From positions 4,898,001 to 4,962,000 of the forward strand of contig BSYO01000026.1 in assembly GCA_033239525.1 (NCBI GenBank): a stretch of DNA of 64,000 bases. Direction: 5' to 3'. The notes below the pieces were generated by a model, which searched no databases, had not been told where the DNA came from, and was given only the letters and a program-made list of their open reading frames with translations. The translations under genes and the position numbers were made by a program. Shown here piece by piece: positions 11,585-22,344 of the stretch. The DNA is from Nepenthes gracilis. Its lineage: Eukaryota > Streptophyta > Magnoliopsida > Caryophyllales > Nepenthaceae. The stretch's first letter is position 1, and every line of letters begins with the position of its first letter.

Positions 11585-12560
11585 TTGAAAAGGATTTGTA
11601 TTCTGAATATAGAAGAGTTGAAGGAAAAAATTATGAATCGAGACCCATGGATGTATAAGGATATGGGAAGCAATTTTCGGGTGGTGGAAATTGAGAAGGT
11701 GAATGCAACTAATGTGGCAAAGTGTGTTGTATGTCCATCGGAGAAAGTGGAGCATGGAAAGTCTTCATGGATTTTGATTTCGAGATTATCAAGGATTATG
11801 AGAAATATTGGTGCAATATGGGCATTTGTGAATTGGCTGACAATGTTGGTCTATTTCTTGCTGATTCAGATAATGTGTTCGAGAAATATATTGACTCGTC
11901 AATATGCCAACGAGATAATGAGATTGCAAAGTATTCCGGTTTTGAGGTTTCGATTGTAATTTGAGATTTGTGTCAAAATTTTGGACAAGTTCACATGAGA
12001 CATTGGACACTAAGTTGAAATTTGATATGGCAATAATTCACATTCAAATGATCGATTAGAGTGGTGCAGTGGAAGTTTGTGGGCCATGGTCATCAGTCAT
12101 GAGATTTGATTTGTATTTTGAGGTAGGGAATCTGAGTTGAAAACCGATTTGACGATATCAGTTTTGAAAAGTGAGAGGCAATTGGGATGATTAAATTTCT
12201 ACTCTTAGAGTTTGCTTGTAATAATAATTATTAGCCAAGCAATGGGATAGCCCTTTTTAGGCTTTATATAATCGAAGATGTAGGTCTCCTATTAATTAGG
12301 ATGAATCGGTAATCATTGATTGTTGGGCCTAATATCATTTAGGTTTCATTAGAAAAGATTAAGTTTAGTAGAGATCGGATGATCAAAGTTCAGAGTTACT
12401 AGAAAAGTTATGCTGGTAAGAGGAGATCAAGTTTGAGGTTAATGTAGGCAACCATATATCTCTAAAGGTGTTTCCGAAGAAAAGAATTTCGAGTTTTGAG
12501 GGTAAAGGATATATTGAGGCTGAGGTTCATTAGGTCATTTGAGGTTTTCAGTGAATCGAA
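11585..12560 (+). pseudogene. Degenerate gypsy integrase
   Basis: KCVVCPSEKVEHGK (near 11722) corresponds to the end of the HHCC zinc finger (KCLVCQQVKAEH). AIWAFVNWLT, PIQIMCS-like and ANEIMRLQSIPV correspond to the catalytic core AIWVIVDRLTKS ... YxxEIVRLHGVPVS. The first catalytic Asp reads Asn. Later pieces (LLLEFACNNNY, RDRMIKVQSY) match the VEFAYNNSY and IRDRMKxAQSRQKSYADKRRR segments. Confidence 0.72.
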
Positions 12561-13020
12561 GAGATGACCTATGAATTGGCATTGCCCTGAATTTGGTGAA
12601 TCGTTATGATGTGTTTTATGTATGTATGTTGAGAGAATATGTGGATGATCCTTCGTATGTAATCGAGTGTGAGCTGTTGCTGATTTTGAGGAGCAGTTTT
12701 ATGTTTGGGTTTCAACTTCGATTTTGAGGTAGAAAAGATTAACTGTTGAGAAATTAGATGGCCTTTTGGCTATGATATTTTTAAAAGAATTTTCATTCGA
12801 GGAAATATGTATATGATTCGTCCCATATGATTGAGCTTGAGCCGTTGGGAACTGACGAAAATTTGTCGTACGTTAAGGTTTTGATTTCAATTTTGGGATA
12901 GAAAGGATCAGGTGTTGAGAATCGGATTTTTGGATAAATCATTTGATCGATCAAGTCTATTGAGAAGATCGAAGATGAAGTTCGGAAGAATATCTTCATT
13001 ATTTGATAATTGACATAAAG
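12440..13020 (+). pseudogene. Integrase C-terminus and chromodomain-like end, partly duplicated
   Basis: KVFPKKRISSFEGKGYIEAE, TYELALP and YDVFYVCMLREYVDDPSYVI match the GPY-type C-terminal integrase domain of plant chromoviruses (FHVSMLRKYVPDPSHVI). A second copy of the last segment follows (RKYVYDSSHMIELEPLG..ENLSY). After it comes EDEVRKN-like sequence similar to the chromodomain tail. Chromodomain presence supports Tekay/Del-like lineage assignment, but the domain is too decayed to be certain. Confidence 0.6.
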
Positions 13021-13069
13021 ATTAAGATGCGTAAATTTTGAGAACGAAATTTTTATAATGACTGGAGAA

Positions 13070-16000
13070 AGTAATATCTCGAATCTCCATTTAGATTATT
13101 TTAATATTAATTACAATTTTAGGTAATTTGGGCTTGATAAAAATTTATTAAATATTATAAAATTTTAAAAGATATTTGGATCAGTTGGATTAATCCCTGA
13201 GGTGCGCCCATGTATCGATTTAAATTTTGGGAATAATAGAAAAGTAAAATAGAAAATATAAATATAAAAAGAAAAGAAAAGAAAAAAGAAAAAGTGGATC
13301 TGGGAGAGAAAAGGTAGGGAAGAAGAAAGGGTAGAAAAGAAGAGAGAGAGGGAGACTAGTGTGGGCCGTCGCCGATGCCACCGTCGGACTTGTCGACGCC
13401 AGAAATGGAAGCCTATGATGCGCCCTCTATGATGCTACCCTCCATTTTGTGCATCAGTGTGAGTAGAGAGGGGAATATTGAATTGAAGCTAACAGTCGCT
13501 GTCCGTTCGCCGCCTTTGAGGGAGGAAATAGGTGAAATTGAGGTACGTAAATCCTTCTATTTTCTTTGCTGTGGATGCTGATTTTGGAGTTGCATATACC
13601 GATTTTGAAGAAAATCGGTTGAATCGGAAGAAAATTTGTGAAAGAGAGGCGCGGTGGAGAGAGGAGTCGTCGATGGCTACATGCGTCGCCGTCGCCGGGT
13701 GTTGCCACGGCCGCCGCCGCCGCCAGTGCCAGAGCTACCGTCGGCGAAGGAGGAAGAAGAGAGAAGCAGAGATAGAACGCGAAGCAAGAGAGAGAAAGGG
13801 AGGAGAGAGAGGGCACGTGTCAATAGCGAGAGGGCCCAATTCGGATACCTCGGAGTATCCTTTTGGCAAATTTACTTGGAATAAGGTCGATGAAAGTATC
13901 CTCTAACCCTAGCATTGGTCTAAGTTCATGTCAAATAATATTTGGATACCGTTTGGAGATCTTTTTTTACATGCATGTTATTTTTATGCAACCTGTCTTT
14001 TTATTGTGTACATCCATATAAGTTTTACCAGTTATTTGGTGGTTTTACACTAGTATTTATGATTTGAAAGGTTTTGAACACCTGAACTATATATATGTAT
14101 ATTTGTGTATCCGTTTGTTGTGAAACTGTAACGTCCCCGGTGCATCCGCATGACGATATTGTCCGTCTCGGGGTGGGGAACTTACGCGTCCCTGTGCCAT
14201 CACGCAACCCGCACGGCAGTTTTGTTCGGGCAGACGGAATCCACCGCCCCAAAACGCGTCGTCAAGGAGAAGGTATCCACACCCTTATAATAAGGCATGC
14301 CGCTTCACCTCCTCATCCGTGTGGGACTCTGATCCACCTCCCTTGGGGACCAGGGTCCCGCCTGCACACCGGACCGATCCCGACTGATACCATTTTAACG
14401 TCCTCGGCGCATCCGCATCGGTGGATATTGTCCGCTTTGGTCGGGGAACTTCTACGCGCCCCCAAGCCAATAGGCAAGCAAGACGGTTTGTTTCTTAGAC
14501 GCCCGGCCCCCCTAAAACCCAGCGTCCACAATGGAAGAGGTATCCATGCCCTTATAAGGCACTTCGTTTCACCTCCCCATCCGATGTGGGACCTCCATGC
14601 CCACCCCCTCGAGACCCAGCGTCCCCGCCATTGCACACCGACCGATCCCGGCCGATACCATTTTGCGCCCCCGGCGCATCCGCACTGTGGATATTGTCCG
14701 CTTTGGCTAGGGGAACTTACGGCCCGGCCAACAGCGGCCTCGCAGTTTTGTTCCCGGCAGACGGCCGGCCGCCCCAAAACGCGTCCACAATGGAAGAGGT
14801 ATTCACACCCTTTATAAGGCACGCCGCTCACCTCCCCATCCGAAAACCATGCCTTATAAAGGGCGTGGATACCTCTTTCATTGTGGACGCGTTTGGGGCG
14901 ACGGGCCGTGCGCCAGAAACAAACCGTGCGCCCACTGCTGCCCGGACGACAGTTCCCCAAAAGTGGACAATATCCACATGCGGATGCGCCGGACGTTACA
15001 AATGGTACGTAGTCGAGATCCGGTCAAAGGCCGACGCTGGTTCTCCAAGGGGTGGATCAGTAAGGTCCCACATCGATGGGGAGGTGAACGAATGCCTTAT
15101 AAAGGGCGTGGATACTCTTCCATTGTGGACGTTGCTTGGGGGCTGGCCGTCTGTCAGTGAACAAAACCGCGCGGTGCGTCGTGGTTCCTCGACGCCAGAA
15201 GTTCCCACCAAAGCGGACAATATCCAACTTGACGCGGATGGACGTTGGACGGTAAAACCATGAATTAGGTCATGCATAGGTCCACATGCATGTTGGTGGG
15301 GGACGAGGTCGCTACTTTGTGGGACCATGATGGTCCAAGACCTTAGGGGTCGATTTGTGATCCAAGGCATTGGCTATTTATGGTGCCTCTCCCAACGAGG
15401 AGACTCTGGTCCCGACGGGGACATAAGTGATATGTGATCTCCCTTCTGCTGACAGGAAAGTAAGCTTTGATGTAGCCGACCTACCTCATACATTTTAATG
15501 AGAACTATCGTAAAGGAATTGGCAAAAGCTAAAATATTCAGATGTTCTAATATATATATAACTAAACTTGATGTTGCAGCTGATATAGCCGTAGTTACCA
15601 GACAATGGTAACCTTTTTCCAAGCTGGTATTATTAATATTTTGGTTCTCGATTTCGTACATACTTTATATTTCTACATGTGTTTGCGTGAACTATGATTT
15701 GAGACATGTAGTTTGGCCTACGAATAGGCGATAGGAATATTTCGTACGTATTGATGTATTAAGCCCTGAAACATGTTTTATATTTATATATTTTGGTTCC
15801 AGTATTTCCTTTGATTTCAGCATATGAAATATGATAATTGGATCGAAACAATGGTATGTGTTCCACACAAATGTGTTGGCGATTGTGATTATGTGATTTG
15901 ATCTCGGATCTTACGATATGATATCATCTATGAAGTTTGATTGGATCGTTATTTGTTATGATTATGTATCGAATGGACTGTTTGACATGGACGATGATTT

Positions 16001-16559
16001 AGTACGAGACATCTCCTCGATTTTCAAGGATTTCACGAATACTGTATTTTATTTTACGTAGTTATGTGATATCCCTTCCTCTGATTTATGTGTACTGTTT
16101 TATATGATGATAATACTCACTGAACCCTCGATTCACGTTTTCATATTTTATCTCTTAAGACTAGTGACATGAATATACTAGTAAGAGTTTGATCATGATC
16201 TAACATAGCATATCTCTATCAGTGAGTGGAGATGCTTATATTGATTATCGATGGTTTATTATGATTGTTATTTATGGCTGGATGAAGGCCTTGGCTCATG
16301 TATAAAAAAATATTAAAATTATTATTTTATGTTGATAAATTGGTGTTATATTTAAATACATCCCTTATGATATTTGGATAACAGGTCATATATTTTATTA
16401 TCTAAATTTTTATCCAAAAAGGTATTGTGTGAATTTTATTATATTGGGTCCTGTATGCGTACCGATTGTCACTCCCGGATTAGATTTTCAAGGTTAATAG
16501 AATATATTATTTTATTTTTTATTTTTGACCTACGTATATTGTATTATTTAATCGTAATA
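13070..16559 (+). mobile_element. Chromovirus 3' LTR, interrupted by a GC-rich insertion
   Basis: This LTR aligns with 7016-9429 in two blocks, 13070 to about 14125 and about 15258 to 16559. The missing middle junction is where a 1.13-kb GC-rich unit has been inserted. The purine-rich ACTGGAGAAAG before 13070 is the likely polypurine tract. The two LTRs differ extensively (roughly 80-85% alike by eye), indicating an old insertion. Confidence 0.8.
14126..15257. repeat. GC-rich cluster of plant dispersed-repeat units, head-to-head
   Basis: Three plus-oriented units begin at about 14128, 14397 and 14660 (each with CATCCGCA...GGATATTGTCCG, a CCTTATAAGGC box and often GATGTGGGAC). Two minus-oriented units follow from about 14846 to 15250. 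The unit is about 265 bp. It resembles the widespread eudicot repeat with GATATTGTCC and GATGTGGGAC blocks. Ends TGTAACGTCC and GGACGTT suggest an inverted-terminal structure. The long ORFs on both strands (up to 240 residues) are GC-driven and have no recognised domain. Confidence 0.65.
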
Positions 16560-16940
16560 AATCCACTTATCCTTAGAATTTGTTTAGATAATCAGTGACA
16601 GTTAATCATTTGATGTACTTTAACTGCATCAATTTTACCAAGCGATTCAACTTCTTGTTAGTTTTTGAAGCATATAACACTTCAAGCTTTTTCCACAAAG
16701 TTCGTGCGTGCTTTTCATTATAAATGCGATTACACATGTTGGCTAATATCACAAACTTGTGATGGCCGAATGCTCATTTCTTTTCAAATTTGGGTTTTCA
16801 CTTTTGAGTAGTAAATTCTAGAAGATGTAAAATATTCACAAATAATATATCTTTTATACTCCTCCAAATGTCAAAATTTGTGTCATTAGAGCAAATTATC
16901 TTATTTAAGCCCGTCATCAATTCAAACAAATACAAGTAAC
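16560..16940 (-). pseudogene. Copia gag (UBN2 domain), N-terminal part
   Basis: On the minus strand this reads HKFVILANMCNRIYNEKHAR and TLWKKLEVLYASKTNKKLN, then LVKLMQLKYIK and TVTDYLNKF. This is the UBN2-type gag of plant copia elements (LWxKLExLYxSKTxxxK). It is the upstream half of the gag whose downstream half lies at 5922-7015. The two halves join cleanly across the chromovirus. Stops are present. Confidence 0.75.
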
Positions 16941-16946
16941 TTGAAA

Positions 16947-16958
16947 GTTTCGATACCA
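16947..16958 (-). other. Copia primer-binding site
   Basis: TGGTATCGAAAC on the minus strand starts two bases after the 5' LTR end (CCCAACA) and resembles the Met-tRNA primer site TGGTATCAGAGC. Confidence 0.7.
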
Positions 16959-16960
16959 TT

Positions 16961-17813
16961 TGTTGGGATTGGTCCACACAAAACTTTATTACACATAGTC
17001 GAGAACAAATTTCTTCTAAAATTGACTATTTTCCTTCGTCTGAATTCGTGAAGATACTAAATGATAACATACATGCACAAAAAATGATGTAATAAGATAA
17101 ACACATGAATTTCATATGAAAAATCCTTCTTAACTAAAAAAATATTGGTAAAAAGCTCTTCATTATATAATATATGTTTAGTTACAACAAACTCTTTCAA
17201 AATCACTTTTAAATTTACCATAAATTTTGACAATTCAAGTAATAAACAATATAAGAACTAAAGTAATAAAATCACTAGTAAAGTTTTATACCGTTAATGA
17301 CAAAGAAAGAAACGTGATTAGAAACCCAAAAATTAGCAAAAATCTCATCTCCTCCCTTTTTCTCTAAATTCAACACTCAAATTGTTTTAAATGAACTAAT
17401 GCTTCTCTCCTCCTCCGAGATGGAGCAAAACCACTCTTAAAAATGAGTTTGGAATTCAAACACTACGGTCAGTATTCGAATGCTAAAAGTTATCCTTAAA
17501 AAGCTAGTAGTTGGTGTTCAAACGTCACAAGCAAAACTGCCCCTGCACAATTCATGATTAATGGTGTACAGGCATCCCCTCAAGGCACCTCAGGTGTGCC
17601 TATCACCGAAAATGACGACGTTCATAAGTTGGGTAATGTGGTCATTCTTTCCAAATTATACTTATGTGTGCATCAAACATGTATCAGATGTCGATCTCCT
17701 AAGCCACTCCAATTCTCTATTTTAATGAATCCATGTACCAAAACTAACAAACATTTAGATAAGTGGTCAATTAAGTGTGGGACTTACAAGCAAGTGACTA
17801 AAAAAATACAACA
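16961..17813 (-). mobile_element. Copia 5' LTR
   Basis: This 853-bp LTR begins TGTTGTATT (minus strand) and ends TCCCAACA, giving matched TGTTG/CAACA ends. It is homologous to 5085-5921 and 286-1125 and contains the same TATA-like TTATATAATG box. The adjoining GGCTT is the outer copy of the target duplication. Confidence 0.8.
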
Positions 17814-17818
17814 GGCTT

Positions 17819-18900
17819 CTCTCATGTTTTCCTATTAGGAAGAAAAGAAAGGGGAAAAACCTCTACATTAAGAAAAAAAAAAGAAAATGTGGGAGAAGCG
17901 GTGAATCATTGAAAAAATAATTTCAGTCAAACCTCATATATGACCCTAGTTGGAACAAAACTAAATCCAAAATGAAAGGGAAGTTCCATTTGCCAGCATA
18001 AATTTAAAGACATATATAAGATCTAGTATGAAAACCTACATAATTTAATCGCTCTTAGATTTAAGAAATGCACAAACCTTGATTTATAAATGCTGATTGA
18101 AACGTTGTTGTCACTATCTCAATATCCAATGAATGCACACCACCATCTATGTCCCTCATTATTGTATGTGACGGCGCATCACTAAGTTCGACCGGAACAA
18201 CTTTAAATAAGAAGAAAAAGACATTATATAATCACTTTCCAATGCATAAACTAGAGAATAGTATAATAGATACAATTTAAGATGATGGAGGCACCAACAT
18301 GGATAAATAAGGCTTTCCCAAAACTCAAGCCAGCTTTGACTTTGGAATGCAAAGGGTATGCTGGCTAACATATTGAGTAAACATCCATCAGCTGGGAAGC
18401 TTTGGAAGTTTTATGACAATAGAACGCAAGTTTGGGAATTGAGGAGAGTCCAACTCTCATATTTCCTCTCCACAAGCTATCCCTCAAATGAAGGAGAATG
18501 TTTAATTCATATATGTCTTTGAAGATTTGACATATTAAAAACAAAAGTGCTCCAGCAAGTATTTTTCTAAATAGTTGACAAATATATTTCTTGAAATTTG
18601 AGCATTTGTCTTCCTCATCTCTTTAAACATTTACATATAAAAAATAAAAATTATTTGTATTTTTATAATATATAATGACCTGAACGGTAAGATGGATTAG
18701 ATAAAAATCACCTTATTCAATTTAAGACATAGGTGGTTATAGGCCATTATAACTCATTGTCCTACATATAAATGATAGATTAATGTTGGCTATAAATTTA
18801 GAGATAACGATGGGACCTTTGGGTTCATATTATTAAGCAATTTATATATTTGAGTTCTAAGTTAAGCATTAAATATTCTGAGAAATACAACAAAATAAGG
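17819..18900. other. Unassigned, low-repeat AT-rich sequence
   Basis: This is the right-hand side of the original copia target site. I found no LTR, zinc-knuckle or transposase signature and no convincing exon. The 70-residue minus ORF at 18159-18371 has no recognised similarity. It could be genuine intergenic sequence of a nearby gene. Confidence 0.5.
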
Positions 18901-19140
18901 TCATAGAAAGTAGGCTGTTTTGTCGATACCAAAATATTTAGCAGCAACAACACCCCAAATGAGATGACATCCCCAAGGACACCCAAAAGGACGGTGAGGA
19001 TGCTCGTCTCTGGTGACAATTGCCAAGCACCACACCACTTCCTTTTGTTCGGGGGAAGTTGATGAGCCAGTGGCGGTATATGGTGGGACATGGCCTAAAT
19101 TGTAGGGAATTTGCATCACTCTTGGGTTTTTTCTCACCAT
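18901..19140 (-). CDS. Small ORF, unknown, possibly host gene remnant
   Basis: The 79-residue frame MVRKNPRVMQIPYNLGH...YFL is in good Kozak context (GGCCATGGTG). It lies downstream, on the minus strand, of a TATA/CT promoter-like element and a possible 5' UTR intron donor (GAAG|GTAATTTATC near 19475). I do not recognise this protein. An overlapping frame contains LTVLLGVLGDVISFGV, which resembles the first membrane helix of SWEET sugar transporters (GVLGNVISFGLF), so a decayed SWEET exon is an alternative. Neither reading is firm. Confidence 0.3.
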   Translation of the reverse strand: MVRKNPRVMQIPYNLGHVPPYTATGSSTSPEQKEVVWCLAIVTRDEHPHRPFGCPWGCHLIWGVVAAKYFGIDKTAYFL

Positions 19141-19540
19141 GGCCTTCGCAGTACGAGTTTACGCAGCAACATTTTACACAGTACAAACGAATTTAGTTGT
19201 TAATTTTGCCCAATTAATTATCCCATGAAGACTCCCTTCATGAAAACCAACTGAACAGCTAAAATTTATTTATATTTCTCCGCTATAAATTAATCTCGTC
19301 ACCATTTGGTGGATAATTGAAATCCAAAATGGTTTTTTTTTCTTAAAGAACCCAAAACCCCATATCACAATAGCAATAAAACAAGCAAAAAAAAACAATA
19401 AATAAAAAAATAAATAATCAAAGAAGACAAGAAGCAGATCATCAAAATTCAAAATGAAAAAAGGTGGATAAATTACCTTCTTCCAAGGCCGAAGAGAGAG
19501 ATGATGGTAGACAAGGACCCCGAAGATTTTCTTTTCGTTA

Positions 19541-19566
19541 GTCTCTCTCTCTCTCTCTATATAGAT
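19541..19566 (-). promoter_or_regulatory. TATA box and CT/GA tract, minus strand
   Basis: On the minus strand CTATATAGAGAGAGAGAG combines a TATATAG box with a GA tract immediately downstream, the usual plant core promoter plus Y-patch/GA leader arrangement. It points toward the small ORF at 18901-19140. Confidence 0.4.
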
Positions 19567-20037
19567 ATCGGATCCGATTAAAAAGAACCCACAAAGACGA
19601 CCTCAGGGTTTCAATGATTCGGGGTTAGATGCTCAAGAAACTAAGTAGTTATATACAGAAATATAATATAGATTTATAAACAGATGACGTCATATGATTT
19701 TATGTGACTGAAATAGAGCGGGAATAGAGAGAAATTGAAATTAAAGGGCAGTGATTACAGAATGGCATTAAAGGAACGTCTAAGTCTTCTCCCTCACATA
19801 AAAGAAGAAGAAGGACACAAATCGAACAGCAAGCCAGGCCGTCTACCTTGTTTGTGACTTTCATATGCCCTATTTCTCCATTTTTATTCCCACTTCTAAC
19901 CTTTACTGCATATTTGGTCGGAGAAAATTAGGTGAGAAAAGAATTTTTATTCCTTAAGAATAGATATTCCTTCATTAGGTTACAAATTTAATTAAGAATA
20001 AATATTCTCCCACATAAAATATGAGAATAGCTATTTT

Positions 20038-20070
20038 TACTATTATTATTATTATTATTATTATTTTGTA

Positions 20071-20101
<31 letters not shown>

Positions 20102-20190
20102 TTTATAATAATTATTATTATTACGCTTTATAATAATAATAATTATTATTATTATTATATTTTATTATTATTATTATTATTATTATTATC
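20038..20190 (+). repeat. ATT/TAA microsatellite
   Basis: Runs of (ATT)n and (TAA)n with short interruptions occupy about 150 bp inside the MITE. The reversed orientation midway (TAATAATAATAATTATTATT) makes it partly self-complementary. Confidence 0.9.
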
Positions 20191-20257
20191 ACTATTCCAC
20201 CTTATTCTTCATACTATTCTATAAACAAAATAAAGAATATTAATTCCTATTTCATTC

Positions 20258-21369
20258 TGATTAGAGACACTTGGACATCGGCTGGCCAAAGAAAGGTCAA
20301 CGAGTTCCCATTAAGCGTGGGCCAACGTTTCTAACGGCCCAATAAGAGGATGGGCCTAGGAACCGAGAAGCTGCGACGGTCAACGTCGGGCGTTGGACCG
20401 TCCTGCATACCATCTCCGCCACAAACGGTCAACCCTTGCCGACCGGTTGTTGGCCTTCACAAGCTTTGGAACACTAACGGGCCTATTCCATACAGCCCAC
20501 GCCCATCCATTGGCCGCCCGCCGCTTCTCTTCGTTCTCCACGAAGGCGGCCACAAGTTCGACGGTCAACCCAAATGTCACCGCCCGCTCCCTACATATCG
20601 AGCCCAAACGAGGCCCTTTACAAGAATGGGCGACTCACTCGTGCCCATAGCCCAAATGGAGTCCAACGACGGACGCCTTTCCATGAGGGCGGCCAACACC
20701 ACGCAGCGGTCAACCCTGGCGTTGACGACCGCCCCTCTCTCGCACATTGCCCCGAAAAGCTTTCTAACAAGAATGGGCCCGACCCGTTTAGGCCCATCAA
20801 TCATAACAAAGCCACCGCGATCTTCCAAGGATATTCCACGATCTTAAAGGGAATATCGGCAAGATTAGCGCCCTTCAAATAAGGGAAGGCGCCAGATCCT
20901 TCCAACTCCTTGCGCCCAAGGAACCTCAACGGTAAGGAAGGAAGTTAATTTGGAAAGTGGTTCGGCCTCGGAAGGAAACAATCCACCACTGGTGGGCAAC
21001 AGCCTCACCTCCGTAAGGAAAGCCTACTACAGATCACAATGAGGATGATTCCTTCCAAAGAAGGAAGATCACCATCTTTGCCATAAAAGAGGCCCTGGAT
21101 CCAGCATCCAGGGGAGGCTCTCTTGGACGCACACATTGACGCCTTCTGAAACACTGGCAGACACACAACTCTCTCTCTCTCTAAAAAACTCAGACCGAGA
21201 CAGAAAACCCTAAGTGCTCTGAGAAACAAGCTCTGGTTTCCGGCAGCCAAACCCTCGAACACACTCCAACTCCAAGGCAACGAACGGGTCCTTACACACG
21301 TTCTCTGCCTTCCCACCTTCCAGATACGAGAAAGGACTTACGCCTTTCTGACATCTGGAGCAAGACACT
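20258..21369 (+). mobile_element. Tat 5' LTR, truncated at its 3' side
   Basis: It begins TGATTAGAGACAC and aligns with 28884 onward through the CT-rich tract and CAAGACACT. It then jumps directly into gag-like coding sequence. The last roughly 220 bp of LTR, the primer-binding site, the leader and the start of gag are deleted. Confidence 0.82.
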
Positions 21370-22330
21370 GCAGAGGGAGATTGAAGATCTGATTCGCAGG
21401 GGACATCTTACTCGGTTCGTCAAGGGACCGGACGTAACCCGGAATGCCGATGAAGAGGGGGAGAGCAGACGCCTCCCGGAACCGACCTTGCGGCGGGAGT
21501 AGTCAATATGATCACCGTAGACCCGCCAGAGCCTGGAAAGAGAAGGAGCAAAGAGACCGGGAGGAAGAAGCGGTGCATAGTAGATAACATCATTAGCTTG
21601 AAGACCGTGACTCGAATCATGTAATCTCCCCACGCCGACCCCCTTGTAATTTCGCACTCGTTTAGGATGGTACTTCTGACTACCAAATTAAACGAGTCTT
21701 TATTGATAATGGTAGCTCGAAGGACTTGCTTTATTTGGATGCGTTCTTTAGATTAGGCCTAAAAAGAGCCAACTAAAACTCCGAAGGAAGGACCTTGTAC
21801 GGCCTCGACAACGAATCGATTGCCCGTCAAAGGACAATCCAATCGGGAAGTCACCCCGGGCACCTACCCAAAACAAACAAGTCGAATGCTAACCTTTTTA
21901 GTGGTTGACACGCCCTCTGGTACAATGCGATACTAGGCGCACCGTGCCTAACGCCGTTTGGGGCGATCCACGCCAATTCCACATCCGAAAATGAAATTCC
22001 CAACACCCTACGGCGTTGGAGAAGTTTCGGGAGATCGTGTCACCGGGCGGACTCGCTACATGGCCCCGGATTGCCCTCGGTGGCGTAACCGGCTCGGTGG
22101 GAGAACTTGATCATCTCGAGACCACCCCGCAAAGAAAGCGCGGCCTGGTGAATCCACCGATCTGGTTCCGCTGGACCCTGGGAACAGGATAAGTATGTCC
22201 AGTTGGCGGCTCCTCGTAGGGGGCGTGATGAACTAATCACGTTTCTACGAAGGAACGCAGACTTTTCGCCTGGACTCTCGCAGACATGCCCGGAATTTCT
22301 TTTGAGGTAATGGTCCACAAATTAGGCCTT
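21370..22330 (+). pseudogene. Tat gag C-terminus and protease remnants
   Basis: REIEDLIRRGHLTRFVKG at the start is the typical C-terminal gag segment of Tat polyproteins. The protease active-site region reads VFIDNGSSKDLLYLDAFF (near 21695-21755; DNGSS in place of DTGSS, as is common in this lineage). It is followed by a GLDNESI segment, a CLTPFGAIHA segment and an FPTPYGVG segment in shifting frames. No frame is open across the region. Confidence 0.72.
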
Positions 22331-22344
22331 GACCTGCATCAAAG

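Larger units (their letters stand above)
7016..16559 (+). mobile_element. Degenerate Ty3/gypsy chromovirus (Tekay/Del-like) nested in copia gag
   Basis: Two long LTRs (7016-9429 and 13070-16559, the latter with a 1.1-kb insertion) bracket a 3.6-kb internal region. A primer-binding site TGGTATCAGAG lies at 9431 and a purine-rich tract just before 13070. Gag, protease, reverse transcriptase, RNase H, integrase and a chromodomain-like end follow in gypsy order, all with stops and frameshifts. The flanks (GATCT left, AATCC right) are at best an imperfect target duplication. The copia gag reads continuously across the insertion, which fixes the boundaries well. Confidence 0.82.
5085..17813 (-). 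mobile_element. Ty1/copia element, internally deleted, split by a chromovirus
   Basis: Both LTRs are present (5085-5921 as 3' LTR, 16961-17813 as 5' LTR), with TGTTG/CAACA-type ends. Flanking 5-mers GGTTT (5080-5084) and GGCTT (17814-17818) look like a target duplication with one change. Coding order on the minus strand is 5' LTR, primer-binding site, UBN2-type gag, then (after a 9.5-kb insertion) gag end with a zinc knuckle, protease region and 3' LTR. Integrase, reverse transcriptase and RNase H are missing, so the copy is not autonomous. Excluding the insertion it is about 3.2 kb. Confidence 0.8.

Noticed and set aside
14095..15370. Long ORFs (up to 240 residues) on both strands
   Set aside because: They arise from GC-rich repeat units in head-to-head order. 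Frames on both strands are similarly open and no domain is recognisable.
20350..20882. Several ORFs of 60-165 residues in the Tat LTR
   Set aside because: LTR sequence repeated at 28950-29600 with different frames open, so they are not conserved as protein.
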